A DNA stretch of 13,047 nt. Source: Acidobacteriota bacterium. GTDB lineage: Bacteria > Acidobacteriota > Blastocatellia > Pyrinomonadales > Pyrinomonadaceae. The notes below the pieces were generated by a model that worked only from the letters and a program-made list of their open reading frames with translations, was not told the origin of the DNA and did no database searches. A program made the position numbers and the translations under genes. Below are positions 5,738 to 12,424 of the stretch, piece after piece. The DNA is taken from NCBI GenBank assembly GCA_024640445.1, contig JAHEEZ010000088.1:1-13047 (forward strand), read 5' to 3'. Position 1 is the stretch's first letter. Each line of letters begins with the position of its first letter.

Positions 5738-7189
5738 ATGGCAAAGCCTGCCTCGACGGGCTCTTCTGTCAAACTCACGCGCGGCCTCACTTTCGTTCCC
5801 GCAGCGGCGATCATTATCACAAGCGTTATCGGCACGGGGATATTCCTGAAGGCACGGACGATGACCTGCAATGTGGGCACGCCCGGAATGGTCCTTTTGG
5901 CATATGCCGTCGCGGGAATCTTTTCACTTGCCGGCGCGCTCACCTTCGCGGAACTCAGCGCTATGATGCCGAGGTCAGGAGGACACTATAACTATCTCGG
6001 AGCGGCGTTCGGGCGAATATGGGCGTTTCTTTTCGGCTGGATGCAAGCCTTTATCGATACCGCTGGATCGGGTGCGGCAGGCGCGATAGTCTTCGTGATC
6101 TTCTTCAACGACCTGATCGGAGGCTCGCTCTCGCCGATCGTTTCGCAATTGATCGCGGTCGTGGTGCTTCTCGTCGTAATGGCGCTGAATCTCACAACCG
6201 TTCACGCCAATGGCGCCGTTGCGACCTTCATCACGGCTCTAAAGGTCCTGATGGTTTTCGGGATCGGAGCGGCAGCTTTCCTGTTCAGCGACGGTTCCTG
6301 GGCGAATTTTGGGGCGAGCGGCGCATCGGGCACGTGTGAGGGAATTCCGGCCAATTCCATGCTGGGGATCGCGGGATTCGGCGCGGCGGTGGTCGGAGCG
6401 CTTTGGAGCTACAACGGCTGGTCGGCGGTGAGTGTCATTGCGGAAGAGGTGAAAGATCCCGGCAAGACGCTGCCGCGCGCGCTTATCTGGGGTTGCATAC
6501 TGATCATCGGACTATATCTGCTCATCACGGCGGGATACTTTTACGTACTCGCGCCGGTCGAGGTTGCGAGCGTTCCGGAAACGGCGTCCGTTTCAGGTGT
6601 TGTTCTGGCGAAGATGATCGGCGCGGGCGGGGCCTCACTTATGGCCGCGGGCCTTCTGGTGTCCCAGTTTGGTGCGCTGCACGCCAATTTTCTTACGGGT
6701 TCAAGGCTTCCCTTCGCGATGGCGCGCGATGGAATGCTTCCGCGAACTCTGGCGAAGGTATCACCGAACACCCACGTTCCCACCCACGCGGTCGTGTTGC
6801 TCGTATTGGTGGCGATCGCACTTGCTTTACTCGGCACTTTTGACGTGATCACGGATATGATCGTAATGGCATTACTGTTCTTCAACGGTCTTGGCATCGC
6901 CGCGATCTACGTTCTCAGGAAAAAACTTCCCGACGCGAAACGCCCGTACAGAATGTGGGGCTATCCCTGGGTTCCGGCTTTGTTCCTCATCGCCACGCTC
7001 TACCTGATGATCAACACGTTCTTCGCTACACCCTGGCGGGCGATAGCCGGACTCGGGATTGTGTTGCTCGGTCTGCCGGTCTACGCATATTATGCGCGCG
7101 GACTGGCCCCGGATAGGATCGAGGATTGGCTTGATCAGGAACAGGACGAATCGAATTCCGAAGGAGAAGAAATCGGCAATAAGGAATAA
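5738..7189 (+). CDS. APC-superfamily amino acid permease (LAT/SteT-like)
   Basis: The 483-residue protein has about 12 hydrophobic spans and the motifs of the amino acid-polyamine-organocation superfamily. The first span is broken by the substrate-binding GTG loop (SVIGTGIFL, Gly32-Thr33-Gly34). FAELSAMMPRSGGHYNYL follows span 2, and ALWSYNGWS (221-229) with EEVKDPGKTLPRAL (236-249) marks spans 6-7. This pattern is closest to the L-type and Ser/Thr exchanger branch, so a neutral amino acid is the likely substrate, taken up or exchanged. The frame extends upstream into the acetyltransferase gene, but ATG 5738 is preferred: a GGAGAGA ribosome site lies just ahead and the protein then starts with a short polar tail before span 1. 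The C-terminus is acidic. There is no partner subunit or biosynthetic neighbour. Confidence 0.92.
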   Translation: MAKPASTGSSVKLTRGLTFVPAAAIIITSVIGTGIFLKARTMTCNVGTPGMVLLAYAVAGIFSLAGALTFAELSAMMPRSGGHYNYLGAAFGRIWAFLFGWMQAFIDTAGSGAAGAIVFVIFFNDLIGGSLSPIVSQLIAVVVLLVVMALNLTTVHANGAVATFITALKVLMVFGIGAAAFLFSDGSWANFGASGASGTCEGIPANSMLGIAGFGAAVVGALWSYNGWSAVSVIAEEVKDPGKTLPRALIWGCILIIGLYLLITAGYFYVLAPVEVASVPETASVSGVVLAKMIGAGGASLMAAGLLVSQFGALHANFLTGSRLPFAMARDGMLPRTLAKVSPNTHVPTHAVVLLVLVAIALALLGTFDVITDMIVMALLFFNGLGIAAIYVLRKKLPDAKRPYRMWGYPWVPALFLIATLYLMINTFFATPWRAIAGLGIVLLGLPVYAYYARGLAPDRIEDWLDQEQDESNSEGEEIGNKE

Positions 7190-7220
7190 ACGAACGTCCC
7201 GCAGACTTCTTGGCTGTGAA

Positions 7221-7270
7221 GTGCAGGATAAATGGCCTGCACATCACTCCACCGGTCGTGGTTTGACCGG
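7221..7270 (+). repeat. Two consecutive stem-loops in the gap before 7299
   Basis: GTGCAGG (7221-7227) pairs with CCTGCAC (7236-7242) over an 8-base loop. CCGGTC (7252-7257) then pairs with GACCGG (7265-7270) over a 7-base loop. Neither is followed by a T-run. They may trim or stabilise the end of the permease message or the leader of the next gene. Confidence 0.4.
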
Positions 7271-7298
7271 CGATCTGGAAACAACCAAGAGGTAATCT

Positions 7299-7985
7299 AT
7301 GATGAGGGTAATACTGGCACTTATTTCCGTTGCTTTTCTTCTGATCTCCTTTAATTCTTTGGCGACAGCGCAGACGGTGACGCCTGATCTCCAAAATGTC
7401 CCGTTGGGTAAAGGATGGAAAGGCGCGATCGATGCTGCCAAGGTCGTTGGCAAAGATGGTGCGGTGGCGATCGAATTCGACAGGGTCGGCCAACAGGTTG
7501 TATGGCTCGACGGTTTCGAATTTGAGAGCGGTACCATAGAATTTGACGCAAAAGGTAAGAGCGATCCGCCTCAAAGCAGCTTTATCGGCGTGGCATTTCG
7601 AGTCGCAGACGCCGAGAATTTTGATCTGGTCTATTTTCGGCCTTTCAATTTTCGCGCTAGTAACCCTGAGAGGAAGTCGCACGCGGTACAGTACACTTCT
7701 GAGCCGAAGTGGCCCTGGAATGTACTGAGAAAAGAAAAACCCGGCGAGTACGAGAAGCCGATAACCCCCGCGCCGGATGGTGACGAGTGGTTTCACGCGA
7801 GGGTCGTGATCGAAGGTCGCCAGGTGCGGGTCTTTGTGAACGGAGCATCCGAACCTTCGCTCGTTGTAAATGAGCTGTCAGACAGGAAAGGTGGTGCGGT
7901 CGGTATCATGAGTTACGGCTACGGCGTCATGGCGAATCTGGAGATCACACCGAAGAAGAACTCTGATAGCAAGAAGACCAATTGA
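7299..7985 (+). CDS. Secreted DUF1080-like / concanavalin-fold protein
   Basis: The 228-residue protein has a Sec signal peptide (MMRVILALISVAFLLISFNS, cut near ATA-Q25). The rest reads as a beta-sandwich of the LamG/concanavalin type: WLDGFEFESGTIEFDAKGKS (about 70-89), then FIGVAFRVADAENFDLVYFRPFN, then WFHARVVIEGRQVRVFVNGA and GGAVGIMSYGYGVMANLEI. This order (an edge strand, 'I-G-V-A-F-R', 'Y-F-R-P-F-N', 'V-x-V-F-V-N-G') matches the DUF1080/3-keto-disaccharide hydrolase-like family and laminin-G-like domains. These often bind or act on carbohydrate. I see no certain catalytic residues, so a binding role is equally possible. AGAGG lies 6 bases before the first ATG; the second ATG at 7302 is also possible. 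It would act outside the cytoplasm. Confidence 0.75.
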   Translation: MMRVILALISVAFLLISFNSLATAQTVTPDLQNVPLGKGWKGAIDAAKVVGKDGAVAIEFDRVGQQVVWLDGFEFESGTIEFDAKGKSDPPQSSFIGVAFRVADAENFDLVYFRPFNFRASNPERKSHAVQYTSEPKWPWNVLRKEKPGEYEKPITPAPDGDEWFHARVVIEGRQVRVFVNGASEPSLVVNELSDRKGGAVGIMSYGYGVMANLEITPKKNSDSKKTN

Positions 7986-7999
7986 TGTCATCAGCGGAT

Positions 8000-8029
8000 T
8001 TGACGTTCCCGAAGCCGGGAAATCATACT
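8000..8029 (+). promoter_or_regulatory. Promoter candidate with a palindrome in its spacer
   Basis: TTGACG (8000-8005) and CATACT (8024-8029) are 18 bases apart, giving a plausible promoter for the gene at 8095. The spacer holds a perfect inverted repeat, TTCCCG (8006-8011), AAGC, CGGGAA (8016-8021), which could be an operator or simply a hairpin after the preceding gene. Confidence 0.35.
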
Positions 8030-8094
8030 GTTCCTCATATGGTTTCAAAAGGAGTGCCAGCGATTCCACCTTTATCACATCCGGGATAGAACAA

Positions 8095-8499
8095 ATGCGA
8101 AAACTAATTGCGCCCCTGGTCCTGCTGATCGCCGTATCCGCTTTCGTTGCGGCCGGCCAGCAGGAAGGTATTCAGATCACCGAGCCGGCGAACAAAGCTG
8201 ACGTCCCTTTGAATCCGACATTCAAAGGCACGGTTTCCGATCCGACAGCTAAGGTCTGGCTGGTTGTCAGGCCGTCAGTAACTGAAGATTATTGGGTTCA
8301 GGCACCCGCTACTGTCAATGAAGACGGGACCTGGCAGGCAACGATCAACATTGGAAGACCCGGCGGCGAAGATGTTGGCCAGCGGTTCGAGGTCGCGGCC
8401 GTTGCGAATCCGAAGAAAACGATCAAAGAGGGAGACAAGCTGACCTATTGGCCCAAATCCCAATGGAGATCGAAGCCGATCAAAGTGACGAGAAGGTAG
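8095..8499 (+). CDS. Small secreted Ig-like domain protein
   Basis: The 134-residue protein begins with a Sec signal peptide (MRKLIAPLVLLIAVSAFVAA, cut near residue 20-21). The mature part is a single beta-rich domain. It opens with IQITEPANKADVPLNPTFKG and then TVSDPTAKVWLVVRP, a pattern typical of bacterial immunoglobulin-like modules, which start 'I-P-x-x-x-x-V-x-x-x-x-x-x-G-x-x'. The middle (WVQAPATVNEDGTWQATINI, then GRPGG) is the usual 'dG-x-W-x-x-x-v' strand. There are no cysteines and no enzyme motif, so it probably binds or forms part of an envelope structure. The ribosome site is weak (GGGATAGAA). It is followed by a strong terminator and may be a single-gene unit. Confidence 0.72.
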   Translation: MRKLIAPLVLLIAVSAFVAAGQQEGIQITEPANKADVPLNPTFKGTVSDPTAKVWLVVRPSVTEDYWVQAPATVNEDGTWQATINIGRPGGEDVGQRFEVAAVANPKKTIKEGDKLTYWPKSQWRSKPIKVTRR

Positions 8500-8523
8500 G
8501 TTTGCTCGTATTTGTCCAGACAG

Positions 8524-8552
8524 AAAGCCCGTGCGAATGCGCGGGTTTTTTT
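8524..8552 (+). terminator. Rho-independent terminator after the Ig-like gene
   Basis: CCCGTGC (8528-8534) pairs with GCGCGGG (8539-8545) around GAAT, with one G-U pair, and is followed at once by seven Ts (8546-8552). The A-run just before the stem can extend pairing into the T-tract. It lies 25 bases after the stop codon. Confidence 0.85.
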
Positions 8553-8566
8553 CATTCGCCAGGAGA

Positions 8567-8629
8567 ACTGGAGCCCGACCTGCGCTCTTTCGCTTCGCTC
8601 ATCGCAGGCAGGGCTGTCTGCGCTCCAGT
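8567..8629 (-). repeat. Foldback repeat (family 2), complete copy
   Basis: This 63-base element is bounded by a perfect 8-bp inverted repeat, ACTGGAGC (8567-8574) and GCTCCAGT (8622-8629). It contains an inner pair, CCTGCG (8579-8584) with CGCAGG (8603-8608). Read on the minus strand, its segment 8627-8589 matches 31 of 39 bases of 9939-9977. It has no coding content, which fits a REP/MITE-like element in the gap between terminator and methyltransferase. Confidence 0.6.
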
Positions 8630-8781
8630 CAGATACTGCTCAACTCGCGATTATTCTTGTTTGCCAGTCCCTTCTCCGATATGCTTTTCGCCTGACCAAC
8701 TTTGAAGCCTGCAGGGAATTTAGCGCGGATTAGTCCCTCTGCACGATAGGTCAGGAGTAATACTGCGCAGGGAGAAACGAA

Positions 8782-9816
8782 ATGTCAGAACAGAGTCAAA
8801 TGAAAGCAGATGCCCCGCCTCCGCACATACAACTCATCCAGATGGGCACAGGTTACTGGATCTCGCGAATGCTATATTTTGCCGCGAAGATCGGACTCGC
8901 AGACCTTCTCGCGGATGGACCGAAATCTGCGGATGATCTGGCGGACAAGACGGGCACTCACGCAAAATCGCTTTCCCGGCTGATGCGCACTTTGGCAAGC
9001 ATCGGAGTTCTTTCCGACGAAGGCGATGGGAAATACGGTCTGACGCCTCTCGGTGACGCGCTCAAAGACGGGGCGCCCGGCGCGGCGCGGTACGGCATCC
9101 TCGCCATGTCCGGGAACTGGGCGTGGAAGATGTGGGAGCACTTTGAGTATTCGATGAAGACCGGCGAATCCGCGAGCGTGACCGCTCATGGAGTGCCGGC
9201 ATTCGAAGCCATAGCCCGGGATCCGGGACTGGCTTCGCACTTCAGCGGCGCGATGGTCTGTTTTCACGGAGAGGAGCCTGCTGCCGTCGCGGAGGCCTAT
9301 GATTTCTCGCAGTTCGAGACCATCGCTGACGTCGGCGGAGCTACGGGCAACCTCCTGGGGACCATACTCGCAGCGCATCCTGAGCCTGAGGGAATTCTGT
9401 TCGACCTTCCCCACGTTACAGTTGACGCACCGAAACTGCTTGAATCGAAAGGGGTTGCTGGCCGGGTAACGATCGAATCCGGCAGCTTTTTCGAAGAGGT
9501 TCCGAAGGGAGCAGATGCGTATCTGGCATCGCACATCATACACGACTGGAGTGAGGAGCAATGCCTGGCGATCCTCGGCAACATCCGCGCGGCGATGGGT
9601 CCGGAAAGCAAACTGCTTTTGATCGAGATGGTGCTCCCGGAAGGCGACGAGCCGCACCCCGGCAAGATCCTCGACATGGTGATGCTGGTGATGCCCGGCG
9701 GCCAGGAGCGGACTGCCGCGGAGTACGGAGAATTGCTCGCCAAGGCGGGGCTGAAGATGACAATGGTCGTCCCGACCGATTCGTCGGTAAGCATCGTGGA
9801 AGCGGTCAAAGCTTAG
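8782..9816 (+). CDS. SAM-dependent O-methyltransferase (COMT-like)
   Basis: The 344-residue protein has the two-part build of plant COMT-type and bacterial polyketide O-methyltransferases. An N-terminal winged-helix dimerisation domain (about 15-100) holds GLADLLADGPKSADDLA and SLSRLMRTLASIGVL. A C-terminal Rossmann domain carries the SAM loop DVGGATGNLLG (183-193), FDLPHV (207-212), SGSFFEEVPKGADAYL and the catalytic-base motif HIIHDWSEEQC (251-261, His254). The family's substrate lid follows (LDMVMLVMPGGQERTAAEY). It would methylate a hydroxyl, usually on an aromatic or polyketide small molecule; the acceptor cannot be told. A GGGAGAAACGAA ribosome site precedes the ATG. Foldback repeats of the same family flank the gene in opposite orientation, and no biosynthetic partners are seen. 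Confidence 0.92.
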   Translation: MSEQSQMKADAPPPHIQLIQMGTGYWISRMLYFAAKIGLADLLADGPKSADDLADKTGTHAKSLSRLMRTLASIGVLSDEGDGKYGLTPLGDALKDGAPGAARYGILAMSGNWAWKMWEHFEYSMKTGESASVTAHGVPAFEAIARDPGLASHFSGAMVCFHGEEPAAVAEAYDFSQFETIADVGGATGNLLGTILAAHPEPEGILFDLPHVTVDAPKLLESKGVAGRVTIESGSFFEEVPKGADAYLASHIIHDWSEEQCLAILGNIRAAMGPESKLLLIEMVLPEGDEPHPGKILDMVMLVMPGGQERTAAEYGELLAKAGLKMTMVVPTDSSVSIVEAVKA

Positions 9817-9820
9817 AAGT

Positions 9821-9845
9821 AGGGGCGGGGCTTGTCCCCGCCCTT
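9821..9845 (+). repeat. GC-rich hairpin after the O-methyltransferase
   Basis: GGGCGGGG (9823-9830) and CCCCGCCC (9836-9843) form a perfect 8-bp stem around CTTGT; a further G-U and an A-T pair extend it to 9821-9845. Only TTGG follows, so it is not a standard intrinsic terminator. The GTAGGGGCG-start form resembles dispersed GC-rich palindromes common in some bacterial genomes. It begins 5 bases after the stop codon and may still act as a terminator or 3' end protector. Confidence 0.55.
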
Positions 9846-9846
9846 G

Positions 9847-9920
9847 GTAAGCCGTTTAGCCCGCCCGTTTATTGGTGGGAAACCAATGAGCCGTTGAGCC
9901 CACCCATTCATGAGTGGGAA
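9847..9920 (-). repeat. Two inverted-orientation copies of family 1 hairpin repeat
   Basis: Read on the minus strand, TCCCACCAATAAACGGGCGG (from 9880) and TCCCACTCATGAATGGGTGG (from 9919), each followed by GCT-N-AACGG, repeat the unit seen at 5083-5164 without gaps. The two units are 39 bases apart here instead of 49. The first unit matches 5132-5161 at about 23 of 30 positions by eye. Confidence 0.65.
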
Positions 9921-9938
9921 AGTGAACAACGCACTGAA

Positions 9939-9977
9939 TGGAGCGCAGGCGCCCTCGCCTGCTGTGAGCGAAGCAAA
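9939..9977 (+). repeat. Foldback repeat (family 2), partial copy
   Basis: This stretch begins TGGAGCGCAG and ends TGAGCGAAGCAAA, and matches the minus-strand sequence of 8627-8589 at 31 of 39 bases. It contains its own perfect stem, GCAGGCG (9945-9951) and CGCCTGC (9956-9962), around CCCT. The outer half that closes the foldback at 8567 is missing here. Confidence 0.6.
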
Positions 9978-10179
9978 CTGAACTAGGATCCTCACTGTCG
10001 ATGCGACGCGAAGCTCCTCTCTGAACCTGCATAAACGCTCTTAAACGCCGCTCGGGAGGTGGATATGGCCTTCGTTGGCCTCAGACCTGATGATCACGGA
10101 GGTCGTCGACGAGATGACGCCGGTCTCAGTGCACATCTCGAAGAAAGTGCTTGCCAAAGACCATTGACAGTTGGTCGTT

Positions 10180-10555
10180 ATGAGAGTCCTTTTCATTGGA
10201 GGAACCGGTTTCATCAGCACGGCCGTGAGCCGCCTGGCGATCGGCGAGGCTTTCCAGATCACTTCCGATGAGGTGTTGAACTGGGATCAGATATATGGAA
10301 CGATCGCCGAGGCGCTCGGTGTTGAGGCGAATATGGTACATATTCCCTCGGACTCTATCGCCAGAAACGGTACCGCGCCTGACCGGAACGTTGTTGGGGG
10401 ACAAGACTTGGGGCGCTGTGTTGGACAACGGCAAGATCCGTTCGTATGTGCCGGGGTTCGAATGCAGGATCCCCTTCCGTGAAGGTATCCGGCGATTGAT
10501 GAACTGGTTCGCCGAGGAAGACGGCCGGCGCCGAATTGACGACGCTGTCAATTAA
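10180..10555 (+). pseudogene. Broken NAD-dependent epimerase/dehydratase (SDR) gene
   Basis: The start (ATG 10180, MRVLFIGGTGFISTAVSRLA) is the intact nucleotide-binding N-terminus of an extended SDR, with the GGTGFIS glycine loop. It runs directly, in frame, into residues that belong near the C-terminus of such proteins: IGEAFQITSDEVLNWDQIYG and TIAEALGVEANMVHIPSD. The catalytic Tyr-x-x-x-Lys middle, roughly 180-200 residues, is absent. The junction is near 10238-10243. A second lesion follows at about 10362-10378: the family ending LTGTLLGDKTWGAVLDNGKI and RSYVPGFECRIPFREGIRR continues in the frame one base later, down to TAA 10553-10555. One extra base, probably in the AAA at 10364-10366, explains it. 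Neither piece can be an active enzyme. It lies between two methyltransferase genes and next to a repeat cluster. Confidence 0.82.
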
Positions 10556-10604
10556 GAGATAGATCTGATAATCAGTGCATATAGGGGAAAGTAAGCTTAA
10601 ATTT

Positions 10605-10622
10605 TGCCCGAGGAATCGGGCA
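10605..10622 (+). repeat. Perfect hairpin in the leader of the second methyltransferase
   Basis: TGCCCGA (10605-10611) and TCGGGCA (10616-10622) form a 7-bp stem with a GGAA loop. No T-run follows on either strand, so it is not a standard terminator. It sits between the broken dehydrogenase gene and the methyltransferase gene starting at 10728. Confidence 0.4.
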
Positions 10623-10727
10623 CACACGAACACTTTTGGGAAGGAATGTTTGGTACAGGGCATCAAGAAACCTCTCTGACCGTCAGCGGAAATTCGGCTT
10701 GAATAACGATACCGAGGAGAAGGCACT

Positions 10728-11537
10728 ATGGGATCACATCTGGATGAAAAGGGCCTGGAATGGCAGATCGGCGTGTGGGACCGTATATCGGACCTGTACA
10801 TCCGGGAGATCGACCGGCGCTTCATCCCCGTCATCGAGACACTAATGAATCACGCTTCTCTGCAAGGCGGAGAAGCCGTGCTCGATCTGGGTTCAGGTAC
10901 GGGTTCGCTGACTCTTGCCGCAGCTTCGGCTGTCGCACCGGCGGGTAACGCAGTCGGCGTCGATATCAGTTTGGAGATGATTACCGCGGCAACGCGGAGA
11001 GCGAACGATTCGGGCCTTCACAATGTGGAATTTCGCGAGGGCCGTGCTGAGGACCTGCCTTTTGACGACTCTTCGTTCGATGCGGTACTTGCTTCGCTGA
11101 GCCTTATGTACGTCATCGACCGCAATTCCGCCGCGCGTGAGATCGCAAGGGTTCTGAAACCCGACGGCCGCTTTGTTGCCGCGGTCTGGGCGGCGCCGGA
11201 TGAATGCGACATCGTTTTGTTCCAGCAGACCGCCGGAAGTTTCGCGCCTGCGCCTCCGGTGCCGGGTGTGGGGCCCGGATCGATGGCTGACCCGGGCGCG
11301 TTTGTCGATCAGTTGACGGAGGCGGGCATCGCCGCTGAAGTAGTGACCGTTGAGCTCGGGTTCGATTTTGAGGATTTTGAGTCCGCCTGGGAAGCGCTTG
11401 CCGGAGTGACGACGGCGCAGCTTGCACCCCAGATCCAGGCGAGAGCGAAGCAGGCGGTTCGCGACGCGATGTGGGATGATCCGGAAGAACCCAGACACTT
11501 CCGGAACCGGACGCATTTCATCATTGGCCGGGCGTGA
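10728..11537 (+). CDS. Class I SAM-dependent methyltransferase (UbiE/Methyltransf_11-like)
   Basis: The 269-residue protein has a standard class I methyltransferase core. Motif I is VLDLGSGTGSLTL (51-63), the acidic ribose-binding residue is Asp79 in VGVDIS, motif II is AEDLPFDDSSFDAVLASLSL (107-126), and motif III is VLKPDGRFVAAVW. The long helix before motif I (EWQIGVWDRISDLYI) and the core resemble the UbiE/COQ5-like and Methyltransf_11 groups, but the C-terminal 100 residues (FAPAPPVPGVGPG, FEDFESAWEALAG) are not those of UbiE. The substrate is probably a small molecule and cannot be named. GAGGAGAAGG just before the ATG is a strong ribosome site. It is unrelated in fold subgroup to the O-methyltransferase at 8782 and not co-transcribed with it in any evident way. 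Confidence 0.9.
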   Translation: MGSHLDEKGLEWQIGVWDRISDLYIREIDRRFIPVIETLMNHASLQGGEAVLDLGSGTGSLTLAAASAVAPAGNAVGVDISLEMITAATRRANDSGLHNVEFREGRAEDLPFDDSSFDAVLASLSLMYVIDRNSAAREIARVLKPDGRFVAAVWAAPDECDIVLFQQTAGSFAPAPPVPGVGPGSMADPGAFVDQLTEAGIAAEVVTVELGFDFEDFESAWEALAGVTTAQLAPQIQARAKQAVRDAMWDDPEEPRHFRNRTHFIIGRA

Positions 11538-11665
11538 ATACTCACATTTGAGGGTGAGGAGGTCACAAAAAGAACGGAACAGAAAGTAGGATGTTTTAGT
11601 ATTCAAGCCTCAGCGTGTGTCCCACGCATCTACGCTATGCCGCTCTCTGATTCAACTTGTAAAGC

Positions 11666-12424
11666 ATGAATACTGCGAAGGACAGGAACACGATCAAACG
11701 ATCGCTGGTTACAGGCGGAATGATTCTGGCCGCATTTCTGACCCTTTCTTTCGCGCCTCAGTATGCAATCCGTGCGGTAGCTCCGGACCTGGACGTTTAT
11801 ACCCGCTGGGCGATCCGGAGCATTATCGAACTCGCGGGATCGCTCGTTGCGGTCATGGCGCTTTGCCGCGAGAGCGTCTTAGGGTCTATTAGGACGATCC
11901 GGCTCAGTGCTTCATTCCCAAAGGCGCTCGGCTTCGCGCTTCTGGTCACTCTCCCAATGCTCCTCGCATTCGGCCTTACAAGTCCTACAAATGAAAAAGC
12001 GGACTTGCTTCATTTTGCGTTTTCCTCCGGCGTCGCTCCGTTCGTGGAAGAAGTGCTTTTCAGGGGCCTTGCGTTCTGGATGCTCTACCGATATTCGGGG
12101 TGGAATTTCTGGCTGGCGGCGCTGATACCTGCGTTGTTCTTCGGATACGGCCACCTCTATCAGGCGGCAGATCTCGGATCCGCGACGGGGATCTTCTTGA
12201 TCACGGCCGTGGGTTCGATCTGGTTCAGCTGGCTCCTTCTGAGATGGAACAATCTTTGGGTGCCGATACTGGTCCACGCGCTGATGAACCTCTGGTGGGA
12301 TGCATTTGCGGTTGACGAAACCGCGCTGGGAGGCTGGCTCGCAAACGGCGCGAGGCTGGCGGTGATCGCTCTTTCTGTGATCGTGACACTCTACGCGACC
12401 GCTTCGCGTCCGGAAATAGAATGA
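11666..12424 (+). CDS. CPBP-family intramembrane metalloprotease (Abi/CAAX-like)
   Basis: The 252-residue membrane protein has about eight hydrophobic segments and all three motifs of the CPBP (CAAX protease and bacteriocin-processing, formerly Abi) family. These are EEVLFR (Glu128, Glu129, Arg133), FGYGH (Phe159, His163) and HALMN (His204, Asn208). The glutamates and histidines lie in membrane helices and form the glutamate-type active site known from Rce1. Bacterial members process or protect against peptides, including bacteriocin immunity, but the target here is unknown and no bacteriocin gene is seen nearby. The start at ATG 11666 gives a short basic N-terminus before helix 1; no good Shine-Dalgarno sequence precedes it. 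It appears to be a single gene. Confidence 0.93.
   Translation: MNTAKDRNTIKRSLVTGGMILAAFLTLSFAPQYAIRAVAPDLDVYTRWAIRSIIELAGSLVAVMALCRESVLGSIRTIRLSASFPKALGFALLVTLPMLLAFGLTSPTNEKADLLHFAFSSGVAPFVEEVLFRGLAFWMLYRYSGWNFWLAALIPALFFGYGHLYQAADLGSATGIFLITAVGSIWFSWLLLRWNNLWVPILVHALMNLWWDAFAVDETALGGWLANGARLAVIALSVIVTLYATASRPEIE

Noticed and set aside
7026..7796. 256-codon minus-strand frame across the permease end and the lectin-fold gene
   Set aside because: It is Arg/Pro-rich, antisense to two well-supported genes, and has no recognisable domain.
10565..10575. CTGATAATCAG palindrome as an operator for the methyltransferase gene
   Set aside because: It is short, isolated, and not placed relative to a convincing promoter.
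11613..11627. GCGTG / CACGC hairpin before the CPBP gene
   Set aside because: A 5-bp stem is expected by chance in a sequence of this composition.
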